DNA of 58,998 bases from a virus, in IMG/VR virus record IMGVR_UViG_3300034682_000453, positions 1 through 58,998 of that record; one strand, given 5' to 3'. Below, piece after piece: positions 47,239 through 55,976 of the stretch (position 1 is the stretch's first letter; every line of letters starts with the position of its first letter). The position numbers and the translations under genes were made by a program. Under the pieces are notes generated by a model. The model was given only the letters and a program-made list of their open reading frames with translations, did not search any database and was not told the DNA's origin.

Positions 47239-47373
47239 ATGGAAATGGAAAAATACTGCAACGCGCCAGAATGGACGGACGCGCCAAGGCTCACAGATTA
47301 TGAAAAGGCTTGTAACAGGCCTTATCTGAAAGCGCACTCGTTCACCCAAATTGTTGAGCAGCAATCGAATTAG
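47239..47373 (+). CDS. Possible small protein after tRNA
   Basis: 44 residues (MEMEKYCNAPEWTDAPRLTD...) with no good ribosome site. The composition is protein-like (aromatic and charged residues, two Cys). It is the only frame of interest between the tRNA and the terminator at 47425. Doubtful. Confidence 0.35.
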   Translation: MEMEKYCNAPEWTDAPRLTDYEKACNRPYLKAHSFTQIVEQQSN

Positions 47374-47424
47374 TGCGTCTTCAGATAGTTATCTATCGTA
47401 AACCAGTTTTATCCCATGTGTTTT

Positions 47425-47449
47425 GCCCGGTTCGTCCGGGCTTCTTTTT
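47425..47449 (+). terminator. Intrinsic terminator (tL-like)
   Basis: GCCCGG-TTCGT-CCGGGC stem, then TTCTTTTT. It lies between the RNA/tRNA segment and the protein-coding early operon, so downstream expression would need readthrough or antitermination. Confidence 0.8.
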
Positions 47450-47461
47450 GGAGGAAGCGGA

Positions 47462-47659
47462 ATGCAGCAAATGACCAGGACGGATGTTCTCAAAAACAGA
47501 AGCGTGTGGCACACCATCGCAACTCTGCCACCACGCGAAACCAGCAAAGTAAGAATCCAATCGGCAGCAAACAAGGCCGATGTCAGAGCCAAAAATGCCC
47601 GGGATGCAATCTACGACCATCTGGAGCGTAAACGTCTTGATGCCGAGTTTGCACTATGA
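47462..47659 (+). CDS. Small basic early protein
   Basis: Encodes 65 residues from ATG 47462 with GGAGGAAG upstream; a longer frame through the terminator is rejected. Basic and helical (ANKADVRAKNARDAIYDHLE). First well-supported protein gene after the terminator. Not recognised. Confidence 0.6.
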   Translation: MQQMTRTDVLKNRSVWHTIATLPPRETSKVRIQSAANKADVRAKNARDAIYDHLERKRLDAEFAL

Positions 47660-47730
47660 AGATCGCAGCTCTATTTATCACCGCCGTATTCATCGCAACA
47701 ACAGCCCTACCCCTGATTTACGCCCAATAA
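47656..47730 (+). CDS. Tiny hydrophobic peptide
   Basis: 24 residues (MKIAALFITAVFIATTALPL...), coupled to the previous gene by an ATGA overlap. It is a single membrane segment or signal-like peptide. Phage early operons often have such peptides; function unknown. Confidence 0.45.
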   Translation: MKIAALFITAVFIATTALPLIYAQ

Positions 47731-47809
47731 AAAAGGCCAGCGCTCTCTCACCTTCGCTGACCTCTTCAAGGCTCGAACACCACATTCAAAACCTTTAACT
47801 GGAGGTTAT

Positions 47810-48031
47810 ATGAAACAAACACTCAACGCAATATGCGGGATTGTTCCTGCTATGTCGTCCGACATGCGGTCGTGGTTTTCACGCCGCCGTAAATCACGCC
47901 GCTTCCGCAAAATGCAGGAAACCGCAGCAAAACAGGCCAAGCCGCAAACTTTTGGCTTCAAAGTCGGTGAAGTAATCGAAACTGGTAACCATCCAGTAGT
48001 TCGTCTTCCGGCGGTTAAGGTTGGTGCGTGA
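47810..48031 (+). CDS. Small Arg-rich protein
   Basis: Encodes 73 residues with GGAGG before the ATG. Residues 20-44 (RSWFSRRRKSRRFRKMQETA) are an arginine-rich helix like the RNA-binding motifs of lambda-type N proteins. The rest is a short beta-rich tail. It is a candidate for an early antiterminator or RNA-binding regulator, but it lies after a terminator rather than directly after the promoter. The stop overlaps the next start (TGATG). Confidence 0.55.
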   Translation: MKQTLNAICGIVPAMSSDMRSWFSRRRKSRRFRKMQETAAKQAKPQTFGFKVGEVIETGNHPVVRLPAVKVGA

Positions 48032-48300
48032 TGCCTTGCAAATGCCGATCTGAATATGAAAAAAACCTTCTTGAGAAATTTAAAGAGATTTCTCCGGATG
48101 CAACAGAGCACCGAGTATCACTGCTCGGCTATGCGTTCATTTTTGGTGATAAATCTCTGAATGAAAACGGCTGCATGCAGATTGAAATGACAGCTAATCA
48201 TCCACTGAAAAAAGGCGGCTTCAAAAGTAAAAAACAGACATCCAATCTGCTTTTTAAATTCTGCCCATTCTGCGGTAAACCTTACAAGGAAGGTGCGTGA
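48031..48300 (+). CDS. Small protein with zinc-ribbon tail
   Basis: Encodes 89 residues from ATG 48031, overlapping the preceding TGA. Two Cys at the N-terminus (CKCR) and a C-terminal FKFCPFCGKPY suggest one zinc site. It shares its gene-boundary sequence with other genes of this operon. Function unknown. Confidence 0.6.
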   Translation: MPCKCRSEYEKNLLEKFKEISPDATEHRVSLLGYAFIFGDKSLNENGCMQIEMTANHPLKKGGFKSKKQTSNLLFKFCPFCGKPYKEGA

Positions 48301-48647
48301 TGAATCACCCAATGCTACAGCAGGTTGCTCGGTCTTTTGATGACCACTTCCGCACCGATTCGATTATTTCTGAATTGGCAGACCAAGCAATGAAAGGCGA
48401 TTACAGCCGCATCAGCCTAGATTCAATTCTTGAGCGTGAAGTGGATAGTGAAGCATTCACCAATCTTACGGTGAAGCTCCGCGAAGCTCACTCGCAAGGT
48501 GCTCACCCTCAAGTGTTGATGGATATGTTCAACGCGCTGATGAAGGTTGACCGACAGCTCATTGAAGGTATCGCAGCTGATTTGGTACCAGCAATCAACG
48601 ATCAGTATATGGAACAGGCCGCAATTCAATTATTGGAGGCATCATGA
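48300..48647 (+). CDS. Hypothetical protein upstream of exonuclease
   Basis: Encodes 115 residues from ATG 48300. Helical and acidic (DDHFRTDSIISELADQAMKG ... MFNALMKVDRQLIEGIAADL). Coupled to the exonuclease gene by ATGA. It may belong to the recombination module. Not recognised. Confidence 0.6.
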   Translation: MNHPMLQQVARSFDDHFRTDSIISELADQAMKGDYSRISLDSILEREVDSEAFTNLTVKLREAHSQGAHPQVLMDMFNALMKVDRQLIEGIAADLVPAINDQYMEQAAIQLLEAS

Positions 48648-49660
48648 ATGCACAAGTGGAAACCAAAACTCTACTCGATACCCACTCTGAATACACAGCA
48701 AAAATCCTATCTGGTACCAACATTGAAACACTAACCGAAGATGAGCAATGGCACTTCCGCCGCCGGTTAGGTCTTGGTGGTAGTGAAGCTGGAACCATTC
48801 TCGGGTTAAACAAATACGAATCATCATGGGATTTGTGGTCTGTAAAAACAGGTCGATCAGAACCTAAAGATCTGTCTGACAATATGGCTGTAAAAATGGG
48901 CCATATCCTTGAGCCAATCGTCGCTGATCTTTATGCCGAAAAAACACGGAAAACGGTTCGCCGCTCAAACCTCCACCACATCCACAAAGAAAAGCCTTGG
49001 TTGGTCGGTAATCTGGATCGCGTACTGGTTGGTGAAAAGCGTGGTCTTGAGTGCAAAACAGCATCCAGTTTTGCAGCAAAAGGTAATTTCGGAAAAGGCA
49101 ATGTGTACGACCAAGACGGCAATCTCATTGAGATTTGCGACATTGTTCCAGATACCTACCTGATCCAGGTTCAGCATTATATGGCTGTAACTGGTCTGCC
49201 ACTGTTTGATTTGGCTGTGCTGATAGATGGACGTGACTTCCGGATATTCACCATCGCCCGCAATGATGAGCTGATTACCGAAATAGAAGGTCAATTGACT
49301 GACTTCTGGTTTAACAACGTGATCGCTGATATTGCTCCAGTCGGTGAACCAGTTCCAGAGCTGGAAGTCATCAAAGGATCCGCGGTTGAAGCAACCGACG
49401 ACATCACCACGCTGATTGAATCACACAAAGAGTTAGATGAGGCAATCAAAGAACTGAAAGCCGAGCAGGATATTGTTGATACACAAATCAAGCAGTTCAT
49501 CGGTGAAAGCGAAATTTTAGTACATGCCGGTAAGCAACTGGCGTCATATAAACCGGTGATCACCAACCGCTTTGATTCAACCGCATTCAAAAAAGCGGAT
49601 CCAGCTACTTACGCGCAATACACCAAGCCATCAACATCACGCACATTCCGTGTGAGTTAA
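48644..49660 (+). CDS. YqaJ-type phage exonuclease
   Basis: Encodes 338 residues. Core motifs: GLGGSEAGTILGLNKYESSW near 44-63, GHILEPIVADLYAEK near 86-100, LVGNLDRVLVGEKRGLECKT (the D and ExK metal site) near 119-138, and YLIQVQHYMAVTG near 172-184. This family makes 3' single strands from DNA ends and works with a RecT/Beta annealing protein, which follows it. The C-terminal ~100 residues are helical. Strong assignment. Confidence 0.85.
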   Translation: MNAQVETKTLLDTHSEYTAKILSGTNIETLTEDEQWHFRRRLGLGGSEAGTILGLNKYESSWDLWSVKTGRSEPKDLSDNMAVKMGHILEPIVADLYAEKTRKTVRRSNLHHIHKEKPWLVGNLDRVLVGEKRGLECKTASSFAAKGNFGKGNVYDQDGNLIEICDIVPDTYLIQVQHYMAVTGLPLFDLAVLIDGRDFRIFTIARNDELITEIEGQLTDFWFNNVIADIAPVGEPVPELEVIKGSAVEATDDITTLIESHKELDEAIKELKAEQDIVDTQIKQFIGESEILVHAGKQLASYKPVITNRFDSTAFKKADPATYAQYTKPSTSRTFRVS

Positions 49661-49669
49661 GGAATTATC

Positions 49670-50692
49670 ATGGATAACAATGTTGTCGCTGTTTGCGATA
49701 TATACAACGATCTTGCGCCAGAAATGGAGCGACAAGGCATCCAGTCACTACTCCCATCTCACATTACACCAGAAGCGTTTTTGCGTACCGCTGCTGTGGC
49801 CATAGCAAAAGATCCCAATCTTGCCATTGCTGATAAACAGTCGGTGATCATGTCACTAACTCGCTGCGCCACTGATGGACTGATACCAGATGGGAAAGAG
49901 GCCGCCCTGGTGGTTTACAACACTAAGGTAAAGGGCCCTGACAATCGTGACACCTGGATAAAGAAAGCGCAGTACATGCCCATGGTTGATGGCGTTCTTA
50001 AACGTGCCAGACAATCAAATCAGATAGACGTTATCGCTGGTAAAGCTGTTTTTGATGGTGATCAGTTTGATTACTGGATGGACGAGAACGGAGAGCACAT
50101 CAATTACAAGCCAAAATTTATTGGTCGTGGTGAGTTCATTCTGGCGTTTGCTTTTGCAAAACTGAAAACAGGTGAACTGGTTGTTGAGGTGATGCCAAAA
50201 GAAGAAATTGAGCGCGTTCGTGCTGCAAGCAAAGGTGGCGACTCTGGGCCTTGGAAAGACTGGTATGACAGAATGGCAGTTAAGAGTGTTTTGCACCGAT
50301 TGGCGCGTCGATTACCAAACGCTTCTGAATTGATTGCAATGCTTGAGCAAGGCATGGTCATGAATTGGCAGGAACAGCCACAACAACTCAAAGCCCCTGA
50401 TAGCCAACCAAAATCGCAATCAGTTCTTGAAAAAATCCGTGCACAGAAGAAGCCCGTTGCACCGATGATAATCGATGCAGAACCAGCCGCGCAGCAAGAA
50501 GACTACTCCCACGAGTTTTCCATGCAATGCGATGCTCTGGATAACGCAGAAGATTTGGCTCAGTGGACTGAGGCTTACAACATTGCATGGCAATGGGCAT
50601 CTACCAAGCCAAAGAACATTCAAGATGACATTAAGGCTCATGCCGGAGCTGCAAAAAAACGCCTCGTTGAGAAAGAGCAAATCCCCGTTTAG
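49670..50692 (+). CDS. recT: RecT-family annealing protein
   Basis: Encodes 340 residues. The N-terminal ~240 residues follow the RecT family (ITPEAFLRTAAVAIAKDPNL, SVIMSLTRCATDGLIPDGKE, AALVVY, KAQYMPMVDGVLKRARQSNQ, GPWKDWYDRMAVKSVLHRLA). The C-terminal ~100 residues are a variable, charged tail. It anneals single strands made by the exonuclease for replication-linked recombination. Ten bp downstream of the exonuclease. Confidence 0.9.
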   Translation: MDNNVVAVCDIYNDLAPEMERQGIQSLLPSHITPEAFLRTAAVAIAKDPNLAIADKQSVIMSLTRCATDGLIPDGKEAALVVYNTKVKGPDNRDTWIKKAQYMPMVDGVLKRARQSNQIDVIAGKAVFDGDQFDYWMDENGEHINYKPKFIGRGEFILAFAFAKLKTGELVVEVMPKEEIERVRAASKGGDSGPWKDWYDRMAVKSVLHRLARRLPNASELIAMLEQGMVMNWQEQPQQLKAPDSQPKSQSVLEKIRAQKKPVAPMIIDAEPAAQQEDYSHEFSMQCDALDNAEDLAQWTEAYNIAWQWASTKPKNIQDDIKAHAGAAKKRLVEKEQIPV

Positions 50693-50697
50693 CCCCT

Positions 50698-50716
50698 AGC
50701 CCTTCTGGGCTTTAAT
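50698..50716 (+). terminator. Weak hairpin terminator
   Basis: AGCCC-TTCT-GGGCT then TTAATT. Short stem and poor T-run, so at most partly active. Confidence 0.35.
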
Positions 50717-50729
50717 TGGACACCACGCC

Positions 50730-51818
50730 ATGACAGAACAAGCAAAGACTGAATCAACCTCGCTGGTTGTCATTCAGCCAACCGATGTACGCGCATTTTT
50801 CGTTGAAAGTAAAAACCTCGATTCAATTCTCACCGAAATTGAAACACTGGCCACTAAGTTTGATCCTGACGCTTCAACTGCCAAGGGCCGCAAATTAATT
50901 GGCTCACAAGCCTATGCAGTGGCCAGAACAAAAACATTCATTGATAGTCTTGGTAAAGAGCTGGTTGATGCAGAAAAGGAAATTCCAAAGCGCATCGATG
51001 CAACGCGAAAGAAGGTCCGTGACTTCTGCGATGAGTTGCAAGCCAGAGTGCGTAAGCCGCTAACTGACTACGAAAACGCTGAAAAATCACGAGTTGCAGC
51101 ACTTGATCAACGTATTGCGGCCATTCAATCATTCAGTAGCAAGGTAACTAACGAATCACCATCCGCTGAAATTCAGTTGTGGATTGATGAGTTGGAAGCC
51201 ATAGCAATCGATGCTACTTGGGACGAATACCAAGATCGCGCAGCTGTAGCCAAAGAAGCCGCGAAAGTGAAACTGGAAGCCTTTCTGCAAACTCGCCTGA
51301 CTTGGGAAGCGCAACAGGCTGAAATAGCTCGCCTGAAAGCGGAGCAGGAAGAGAAAGACCGCATTCAGCGTGAGAAAGAAATCGCAGATCAGGCTCGTCA
51401 TGAAGCAGAACAAAAGGCGTTACGGGAAAAGCTGGAATCCGAACAACGCGAACGGTCCGCTAAAGATGCGCTGTTAAAGGCCGAGCAAGACGCCAAAGAC
51501 GCACAGCAGCGACTTGAACAAGAGCGCAAAAATGCGGAAGAACGCCAGCGGTTAGCCGTCCAGCAAGCCGAACAACAGGAACGCCAGCGCCAAATCGATG
51601 AGCAAAACCGCATTGCTCAGGAAGAAGCGCAACGTAAAGCCGAGGCCGCAGCAAAGGCCGCTAACATCGAACACCAAAAGCTGATCAACAACGAAATTTT
51701 GGATGATATGCAGGCAGTCGCTGCTTCAAAGGGATTTCAACTATCCCGAGAAATGGGCGTGGCAATACTAAGCGGCATGGTCTTCGGCAAGGTTCGTCAC
51801 ACCAAGATCCAGTATTAA
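50730..51818 (+). CDS. Coiled-coil protein of the recombination operon
   Basis: Encodes 362 residues. The N-terminal ~130 residues are mixed helical; about 185-315 is a long highly charged coiled coil rich in Glu, Gln, Arg and Lys; the C-terminal 45 residues (DDMQAVAASKGFQLSREMGV) form a small globular end. Such proteins regularly accompany RecT/exonuclease modules. They are sometimes annotated TolA-like because of the coiled coil, which is misleading. Function unknown. Confidence 0.6.
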   Translation: MTEQAKTESTSLVVIQPTDVRAFFVESKNLDSILTEIETLATKFDPDASTAKGRKLIGSQAYAVARTKTFIDSLGKELVDAEKEIPKRIDATRKKVRDFCDELQARVRKPLTDYENAEKSRVAALDQRIAAIQSFSSKVTNESPSAEIQLWIDELEAIAIDATWDEYQDRAAVAKEAAKVKLEAFLQTRLTWEAQQAEIARLKAEQEEKDRIQREKEIADQARHEAEQKALREKLESEQRERSAKDALLKAEQDAKDAQQRLEQERKNAEERQRLAVQQAEQQERQRQIDEQNRIAQEEAQRKAEAAAKAANIEHQKLINNEILDDMQAVAASKGFQLSREMGVAILSGMVFGKVRHTKIQY

Positions 51819-51831
51819 TCAGGACGCCACT

Positions 51832-51930
51832 ATGGAACCACAACTGACACCGCGCGGCGATAACCCGCGCTTTTGCATCGTCACGCCAGTAATTTACCAA
51901 CATCGCACTGAAGAACGGGAGGCGGAATGA
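51832..51930 (+). CDS. Tiny protein before methyltransferase
   Basis: 32 residues (MEPQLTPRGDNPRFCIVTPV...), AGGA 8 nt upstream, ATGA overlap with the next start. Likely a coupled leader or small accessory protein. Confidence 0.5.
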   Translation: MEPQLTPRGDNPRFCIVTPVIYQHRTEEREAE

Positions 51931-53513
51931 ACGCATACGCACAGCAGCTAATTGAGATGAAACAAAAACCATCTCACATCCTGAAAGATATCGGTGATCA
52001 ATGGCAAACACCAAAACCACTGGCGTTTGGGTTGTTTGCTCACTTCTCTCAAAAAATTGGCGCTATCGTGCTCGACTTGTTTGCCAATGAAGGCAATCAG
52101 CTGGCTCCTAATTTCTATACTGCCGAAATCAATGCCATGACTCAAGACTGGGCAATGGATTTGAAATCATATGGTGGCGCAGCGTTCGCTAACCCCCCCT
52201 ACTCTCGCCCTTACTTTGATGAAGATGGTACTCCTATCACTGGTATTGAACATGTTATTCAGTATTGCCGTGAGCAGCGAGAGAAAGGCGCGAAGATCAT
52301 GTTGCTACTGAAAGCAGCCACCAGTGATGGTTGGTGGCCAGAAGACGCTGACTTCATCCAATTTGTTTCAGGTCGTATCGGTTTTCAGGCTCCCGCATGG
52401 TATGTGCCAACTGACTTAAAAAAAGACAAACCATCATCAAGCGGATTCGCATCTGCGGTGATTATTTTCGATAAAGACTGGGCGTGGGAACGCAGGCCAG
52501 TAGAACGCCTCAGTCGTCATGTTTTGGAAATGCATGGGCAGATGATCATTGACATGATTGAGTCGAGAGCTAATGCCATTGTTGCAGAAAGAGAGCAATT
52601 AGCTTTGGATGTAATGAGTCGAATCCCTTCGGAGATGACTGAAACAGAAAAAGACGAACCATCAGTTGAACCCGAAATTAACGAATTTGAACCTGCTACA
52701 GAACAGCTCGAAGAAATCGTTCAAACAGAATCTGACGCAATAGATAATGACAACTACCAGCTACCGTTCGTCGCTGAGCCAGAGGAAGATTACTCAGATA
52801 AGACGATTGAGCAAATCTACGAAGAACATCCCGATACATGGCAACTCACCATGATTATGCTGTCCGTCCTATTCGGTAGAAAGGGAGCGTACGCTCATCG
52901 TGAAATCCAATTTGCAGGATCCTCCCTGCTCACAGACGGTGAAATGACCAGAACGATTGCAGAGTATGAAAATGCCAAGGCTATCAACGAGGCACTAACC
53001 AAGTTCTCGTGCTGGGTAGAGCTATCACCAACGGTTGCTCATTTCCTAGTTTGCGGGATGCTTGATGACTACAAATATCCGGCCAACAAAACGCTTACTG
53101 ATAACCTGAAATTACTCGAACGGTTGCATGCTGGCGAAGAACCAGTGCTTGAGGCTTTAAGTATTGAGGCGGCCGACACTGATGTAAGCACCAAGCCAGA
53201 GCCAGAACTGGCGCCAGAACCAACTGAGCATCCAGTGATGAGCCGCGAATGGTTGCGTGAAAAGTACATGCAGCTTGACGATTACAGTGATTGCCTAGAC
53301 AGTCTGAAAGAAGAAATCATCGACAAAACAATCCAAGCTATTGGCGACATCAATGATGAATATTCTTCAGACCCTGGTGCGCCGAAAGCAGAAGAGTTTA
53401 TCGACGACTTCTTTGCATCATCACCGTGCATCCGCACTTACATGAATATCCGTTCACTTCGCGCAGCGTTCAGAAATTTAGTCAGCTCAGCGATTAAAGA
53501 CCAAGCTGCTTAA
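51927..53513 (+). CDS. Dam-type N6-adenine methyltransferase fused to unknown domain
   Basis: Encodes 528 residues. The N-terminal ~205 residues match phage N6-adenine methyltransferases: WQTPKPLAFGLFAHFSQKIG, DLFANEGNQLAPNFYTAE (SAM site), catalytic NPPYS near 89-93, and GFQAPAWYVPTDLKKDKPSS. The remaining ~320 residues include an acidic linker and two helical regions that I do not recognise. Standalone phage enzymes are about 170 residues, so this is a fusion. It likely shields phage DNA from restriction. Confidence 0.8.
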   Translation: MNAYAQQLIEMKQKPSHILKDIGDQWQTPKPLAFGLFAHFSQKIGAIVLDLFANEGNQLAPNFYTAEINAMTQDWAMDLKSYGGAAFANPPYSRPYFDEDGTPITGIEHVIQYCREQREKGAKIMLLLKAATSDGWWPEDADFIQFVSGRIGFQAPAWYVPTDLKKDKPSSSGFASAVIIFDKDWAWERRPVERLSRHVLEMHGQMIIDMIESRANAIVAEREQLALDVMSRIPSEMTETEKDEPSVEPEINEFEPATEQLEEIVQTESDAIDNDNYQLPFVAEPEEDYSDKTIEQIYEEHPDTWQLTMIMLSVLFGRKGAYAHREIQFAGSSLLTDGEMTRTIAEYENAKAINEALTKFSCWVELSPTVAHFLVCGMLDDYKYPANKTLTDNLKLLERLHAGEEPVLEALSIEAADTDVSTKPEPELAPEPTEHPVMSREWLREKYMQLDDYSDCLDSLKEEIIDKTIQAIGDINDEYSSDPGAPKAEEFIDDFFASSPCIRTYMNIRSLRAAFRNLVSSAIKDQAA

Positions 53514-53598
53514 CTCTCGTTTAAATAACTCTTAAACCTATTCCTGACCAGCTATGACGACATAGCTGGATGGGTTTCTATTTTCTGGAGAAGCAACT

Positions 53599-53937
53599 AT
53601 GACTGCTTTTGCTGTATATGGAGTTTTGTTTTCTGAATGTATTAGCGCCGCAAAAAAAAGCACACCTGCCACAAAAAAGATAGACGGAAAAACAATCGAG
53701 CTAACGCAGTCTGAATGGCTTGAAGAGGTAACAAAAAAAGCAGAGGCCGCATTCAAGCGGAATAAGCCAAAGAAGGTATCTCTTCTGTATGACGCCCCAC
53801 AGTTCTGCAAGGAGTTCATTTCGCTTGCTGAAAAAGGCCGAGCCAGAGACCTGCATATTAAAATGGCGAAACAGGAAAATGTTATTCGCAATGGTAAACC
53901 AGCAATTAAAACTTCATGGGTTCCGATGTCTCAATAA
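53599..53937 (+). CDS. Hypothetical protein between methyltransferases
   Basis: Encodes 112 residues with TGGAGAAG before the ATG. Basic, with Lys-rich stretches (RNKPKKVSLLYDAPQFCKEF). It lies between two methyltransferase genes, so a role in DNA modification or anti-restriction is possible but unsupported by motifs. Confidence 0.55.
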   Translation: MTAFAVYGVLFSECISAAKKSTPATKKIDGKTIELTQSEWLEEVTKKAEAAFKRNKPKKVSLLYDAPQFCKEFISLAEKGRARDLHIKMAKQENVIRNGKPAIKTSWVPMSQ

Positions 53938-53953
53938 ATTTTCTGGAGAAAGT

Positions 53954-54871
53954 ATGACCACCGCAATTGACTTGTTCTCCGGGCTCGGCGGATGGAGCAC
54001 CGGCGCAACGATGGCAGGCTGCAAAGTATTATGGGCCGCCAACCACTGGCAAGATGCTGTTGATTGGCATGCTGAAAATCACCCGGGAACAATCCATGTG
54101 TGCCAGGACTTACACCAAGCAGATTGGTCGCAAGTTCCGGCCCATGATTTACTACTGGCCTCCCCATGCTGCCAAGGCCACAGCAAGGCGCGAGGAAGGG
54201 CTAACGGAAACCCACAGCATGATACAAGCCGGTCAACAGCATGGGCGGTTGTGTCGGCTCTGGAGTATCACCGGCCGTATCGGGCTTTAATCGAAAATGT
54301 TCCAGAATTTCTTAAGTGGGCACTATATCCAGCGTGGGAAGCGGCAATGAATGCCCTTGGCTATCAACTGGCTCCGCATGTTGTTGATTGCGCCGATCTT
54401 GGGGTGCCACAAAACAGAGTCCGGTTATTCATCGTCTGCACCAAAAGCAAAGCACCGTTATTTCTCGATCTGCCAAAAATCAAACATAACCCGGCATCGT
54501 CATTTATCAACTTGGATGATGGTCGATGGTCGTTGGTTGATAAGCCAGGGCGATCACCGGCAACACTCCGGCGTATAGAGAATGGTCGTGACCAGTTCGG
54601 CGATACGTTCGTGATGAGTTACTACGGCAACACCCATGTAGGCAGAGACATTAACCGGCCAATCGGAACCATCACAACGAAAGACCGCTGGGCAATCGTC
54701 AAAGGCGATCAGATGCGAATGCTGTCAGCTAACGAAAACATGCTGGCCATGTCCTTCCCTAAATCAACTAAACGCCCCGACAACCACAAATTAACCGTTC
54801 ACATGGCAGGCAATGCAGTTCCACCGATAGCGGCCATGAGAATTATTGAAGCTTTAAACAAAGCTGCATAG
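53954..54871 (+). CDS. C5-cytosine DNA methyltransferase
   Basis: Encodes 305 residues from ATG 53954 with GGAGAA upstream; a longer frame overlapping the previous gene is rejected. Motif I DLFSGLGGWS at 6-15, motif IV SPCCQGHS with catalytic Cys73, motif VI ENVPEF near 120, motif VIII PQNRVRLF near 155, motif X GNAVPP near 290. In motif IV the usual Pro is Cys. There is no restriction endonuclease beside it, so this is a solitary phage enzyme, probably protecting against host restriction. Confidence 0.9.
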   Translation: MTTAIDLFSGLGGWSTGATMAGCKVLWAANHWQDAVDWHAENHPGTIHVCQDLHQADWSQVPAHDLLLASPCCQGHSKARGRANGNPQHDTSRSTAWAVVSALEYHRPYRALIENVPEFLKWALYPAWEAAMNALGYQLAPHVVDCADLGVPQNRVRLFIVCTKSKAPLFLDLPKIKHNPASSFINLDDGRWSLVDKPGRSPATLRRIENGRDQFGDTFVMSYYGNTHVGRDINRPIGTITTKDRWAIVKGDQMRMLSANENMLAMSFPKSTKRPDNHKLTVHMAGNAVPPIAAMRIIEALNKAA

Positions 54872-54881
54872 GAATTGCCAC

Positions 54882-55118
54882 ATGAGCGATTCATCCAAAC
54901 AAAACGCCCTTCGCGCAATTATCCGGCAGATTAACGCTGATATTAACACTCAGCTTGCCGGAGTTGCGCCTGAGGACAGAATTAAACAAGAACACAAGAG
55001 TGTGATATTTAAAATATTCGACAAGAACAGAGAAACAATAAAGCTTCTTGGATTTAGTCACACTCAGTTTTTATATCAAATGAGTTTAATTAACGGTGTT
55101 ACAAAAGAGCGAGATTAA
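54882..55118 (+). CDS. Hypothetical accessory protein
   Basis: Encodes 78 residues with AGGAA before the ATG. Helical, basic N-terminus (ALRAIIRQINADINTQLAGV). Eleven bp after the methyltransferase. Not recognised. Confidence 0.55.
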   Translation: MSDSSKQNALRAIIRQINADINTQLAGVAPEDRIKQEHKSVIFKIFDKNRETIKLLGFSHTQFLYQMSLINGVTKERD

Positions 55119-55120
55119 TT

Positions 55121-55450
55121 ATGACAATTCAACCAGAAGAAATCGTAAAGGATGAATATGGTTTTTATGAGCACTCTCAATATCCAGACTTCGGAGATTT
55201 AACTGAAGATGATATTGATGAGATTAATAATCAATGGAAGCAGTGGTTAGCTAATAATAATTTAGATTGGCAGTGCGTTCGTTTTGAAAGTGATGCTTCA
55301 GATGAGTTGATCAAAAATTGGTTTGAAAATGAATCAATGGATTGCTCTGCATGGAATCCAACACCACCAACTGAAAATTCATTTCTTCTTTCAATTCACG
55401 ATACAGAAGATGGCCCAATAGCAATATTCGCAATTCCGGTGGAGAAATAA
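55121..55450 (+). CDS. Hypothetical acidic protein
   Basis: Encodes 109 residues, strongly acidic with many Trp and Asn. Two bases after the previous stop. Acidic small early proteins sometimes mimic DNA to block nucleases, but no specific family can be named. Function unknown. AT-rich relative to the methyltransferase gene. Confidence 0.55.
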   Translation: MTIQPEEIVKDEYGFYEHSQYPDFGDLTEDDIDEINNQWKQWLANNNLDWQCVRFESDASDELIKNWFENESMDCSAWNPTPPTENSFLLSIHDTEDGPIAIFAIPVEK

Positions 55451-55452
55451 CA

Positions 55453-55806
55453 ATGGCAACTGAATCAGAGGTAACACTACCTGACGCATTGGCTTGGCTT
55501 AAATCACTATCTGGTGATTATGCGGCAAAGATTGATGAGTTTATTTGTGAAAAACAAACTTCCGAATTTAAAAAAGGTTTTTGGTGGGGGTTTGAGCGCG
55601 CAAGAGTAAATCCAGAAACAAATGATATTCAATCTGAATACTGTGATGTTTTGGCCTTAAAGAAAGCAAATGAAGATCATAAAAAAAGACTACTAGAAAT
55701 TTGCCGAGAAGTTAGCCGTGAACATTTAGCAAAAAATGAACATCAAACAGACTTGACGTTAAAAGTTGATAACCAAAAGTATGGTGCGCCTAAAGTTGGT
55801 GAGTGA
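55453..55806 (+). CDS. Hypothetical accessory protein
   Basis: Encodes 117 residues. Helical; WWGFERARVNPETND in the middle and a Lys/Glu-rich end. The stop overlaps the next start (TGATG) within the repeated junction sequence. Not recognised. Confidence 0.55.
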   Translation: MATESEVTLPDALAWLKSLSGDYAAKIDEFICEKQTSEFKKGFWWGFERARVNPETNDIQSEYCDVLALKKANEDHKKRLLEICREVSREHLAKNEHQTDLTLKVDNQKYGAPKVGE

Positions 55807-55967
55807 TGACTTACCAAGAAGAAATGGATGCAGAACTAGAGTTCATCAAATCCCTAAATATAAGCAAAGACGAAAAAAAGCGCCTTATTAAAATTTTGGA
55901 AACTGCTGAATTTCTACGCAGAAAATTAAAAAGAATTAAGCTTAGACATGCTGAGCTTTTCGAATAA
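55806..55967 (+). CDS. Small helical protein
   Basis: 53 residues (MTYQEEMDAELEFIKSLNIS...), TGATG overlap with the previous gene. Charged coiled-coil-like with a basic C-terminal half. Real because it fills the operon with no gap. Function unknown. Confidence 0.55.
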   Translation: MTYQEEMDAELEFIKSLNISKDEKKRLIKILETAEFLRRKLKRIKLRHAELFE

Positions 55968-55976
55968 GGAACACCC

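Noticed and set aside
47104-47364. Minus-strand frame of 86 codons after the tRNA
   Set aside because: No ribosome site or natural-looking composition; antisense to the early operon.
50730-51818. TolA or other cell-envelope protein
   Set aside because: Only the coiled-coil composition is similar; no membrane anchor or TolA C-terminal domain, and it sits in a recombination operon.
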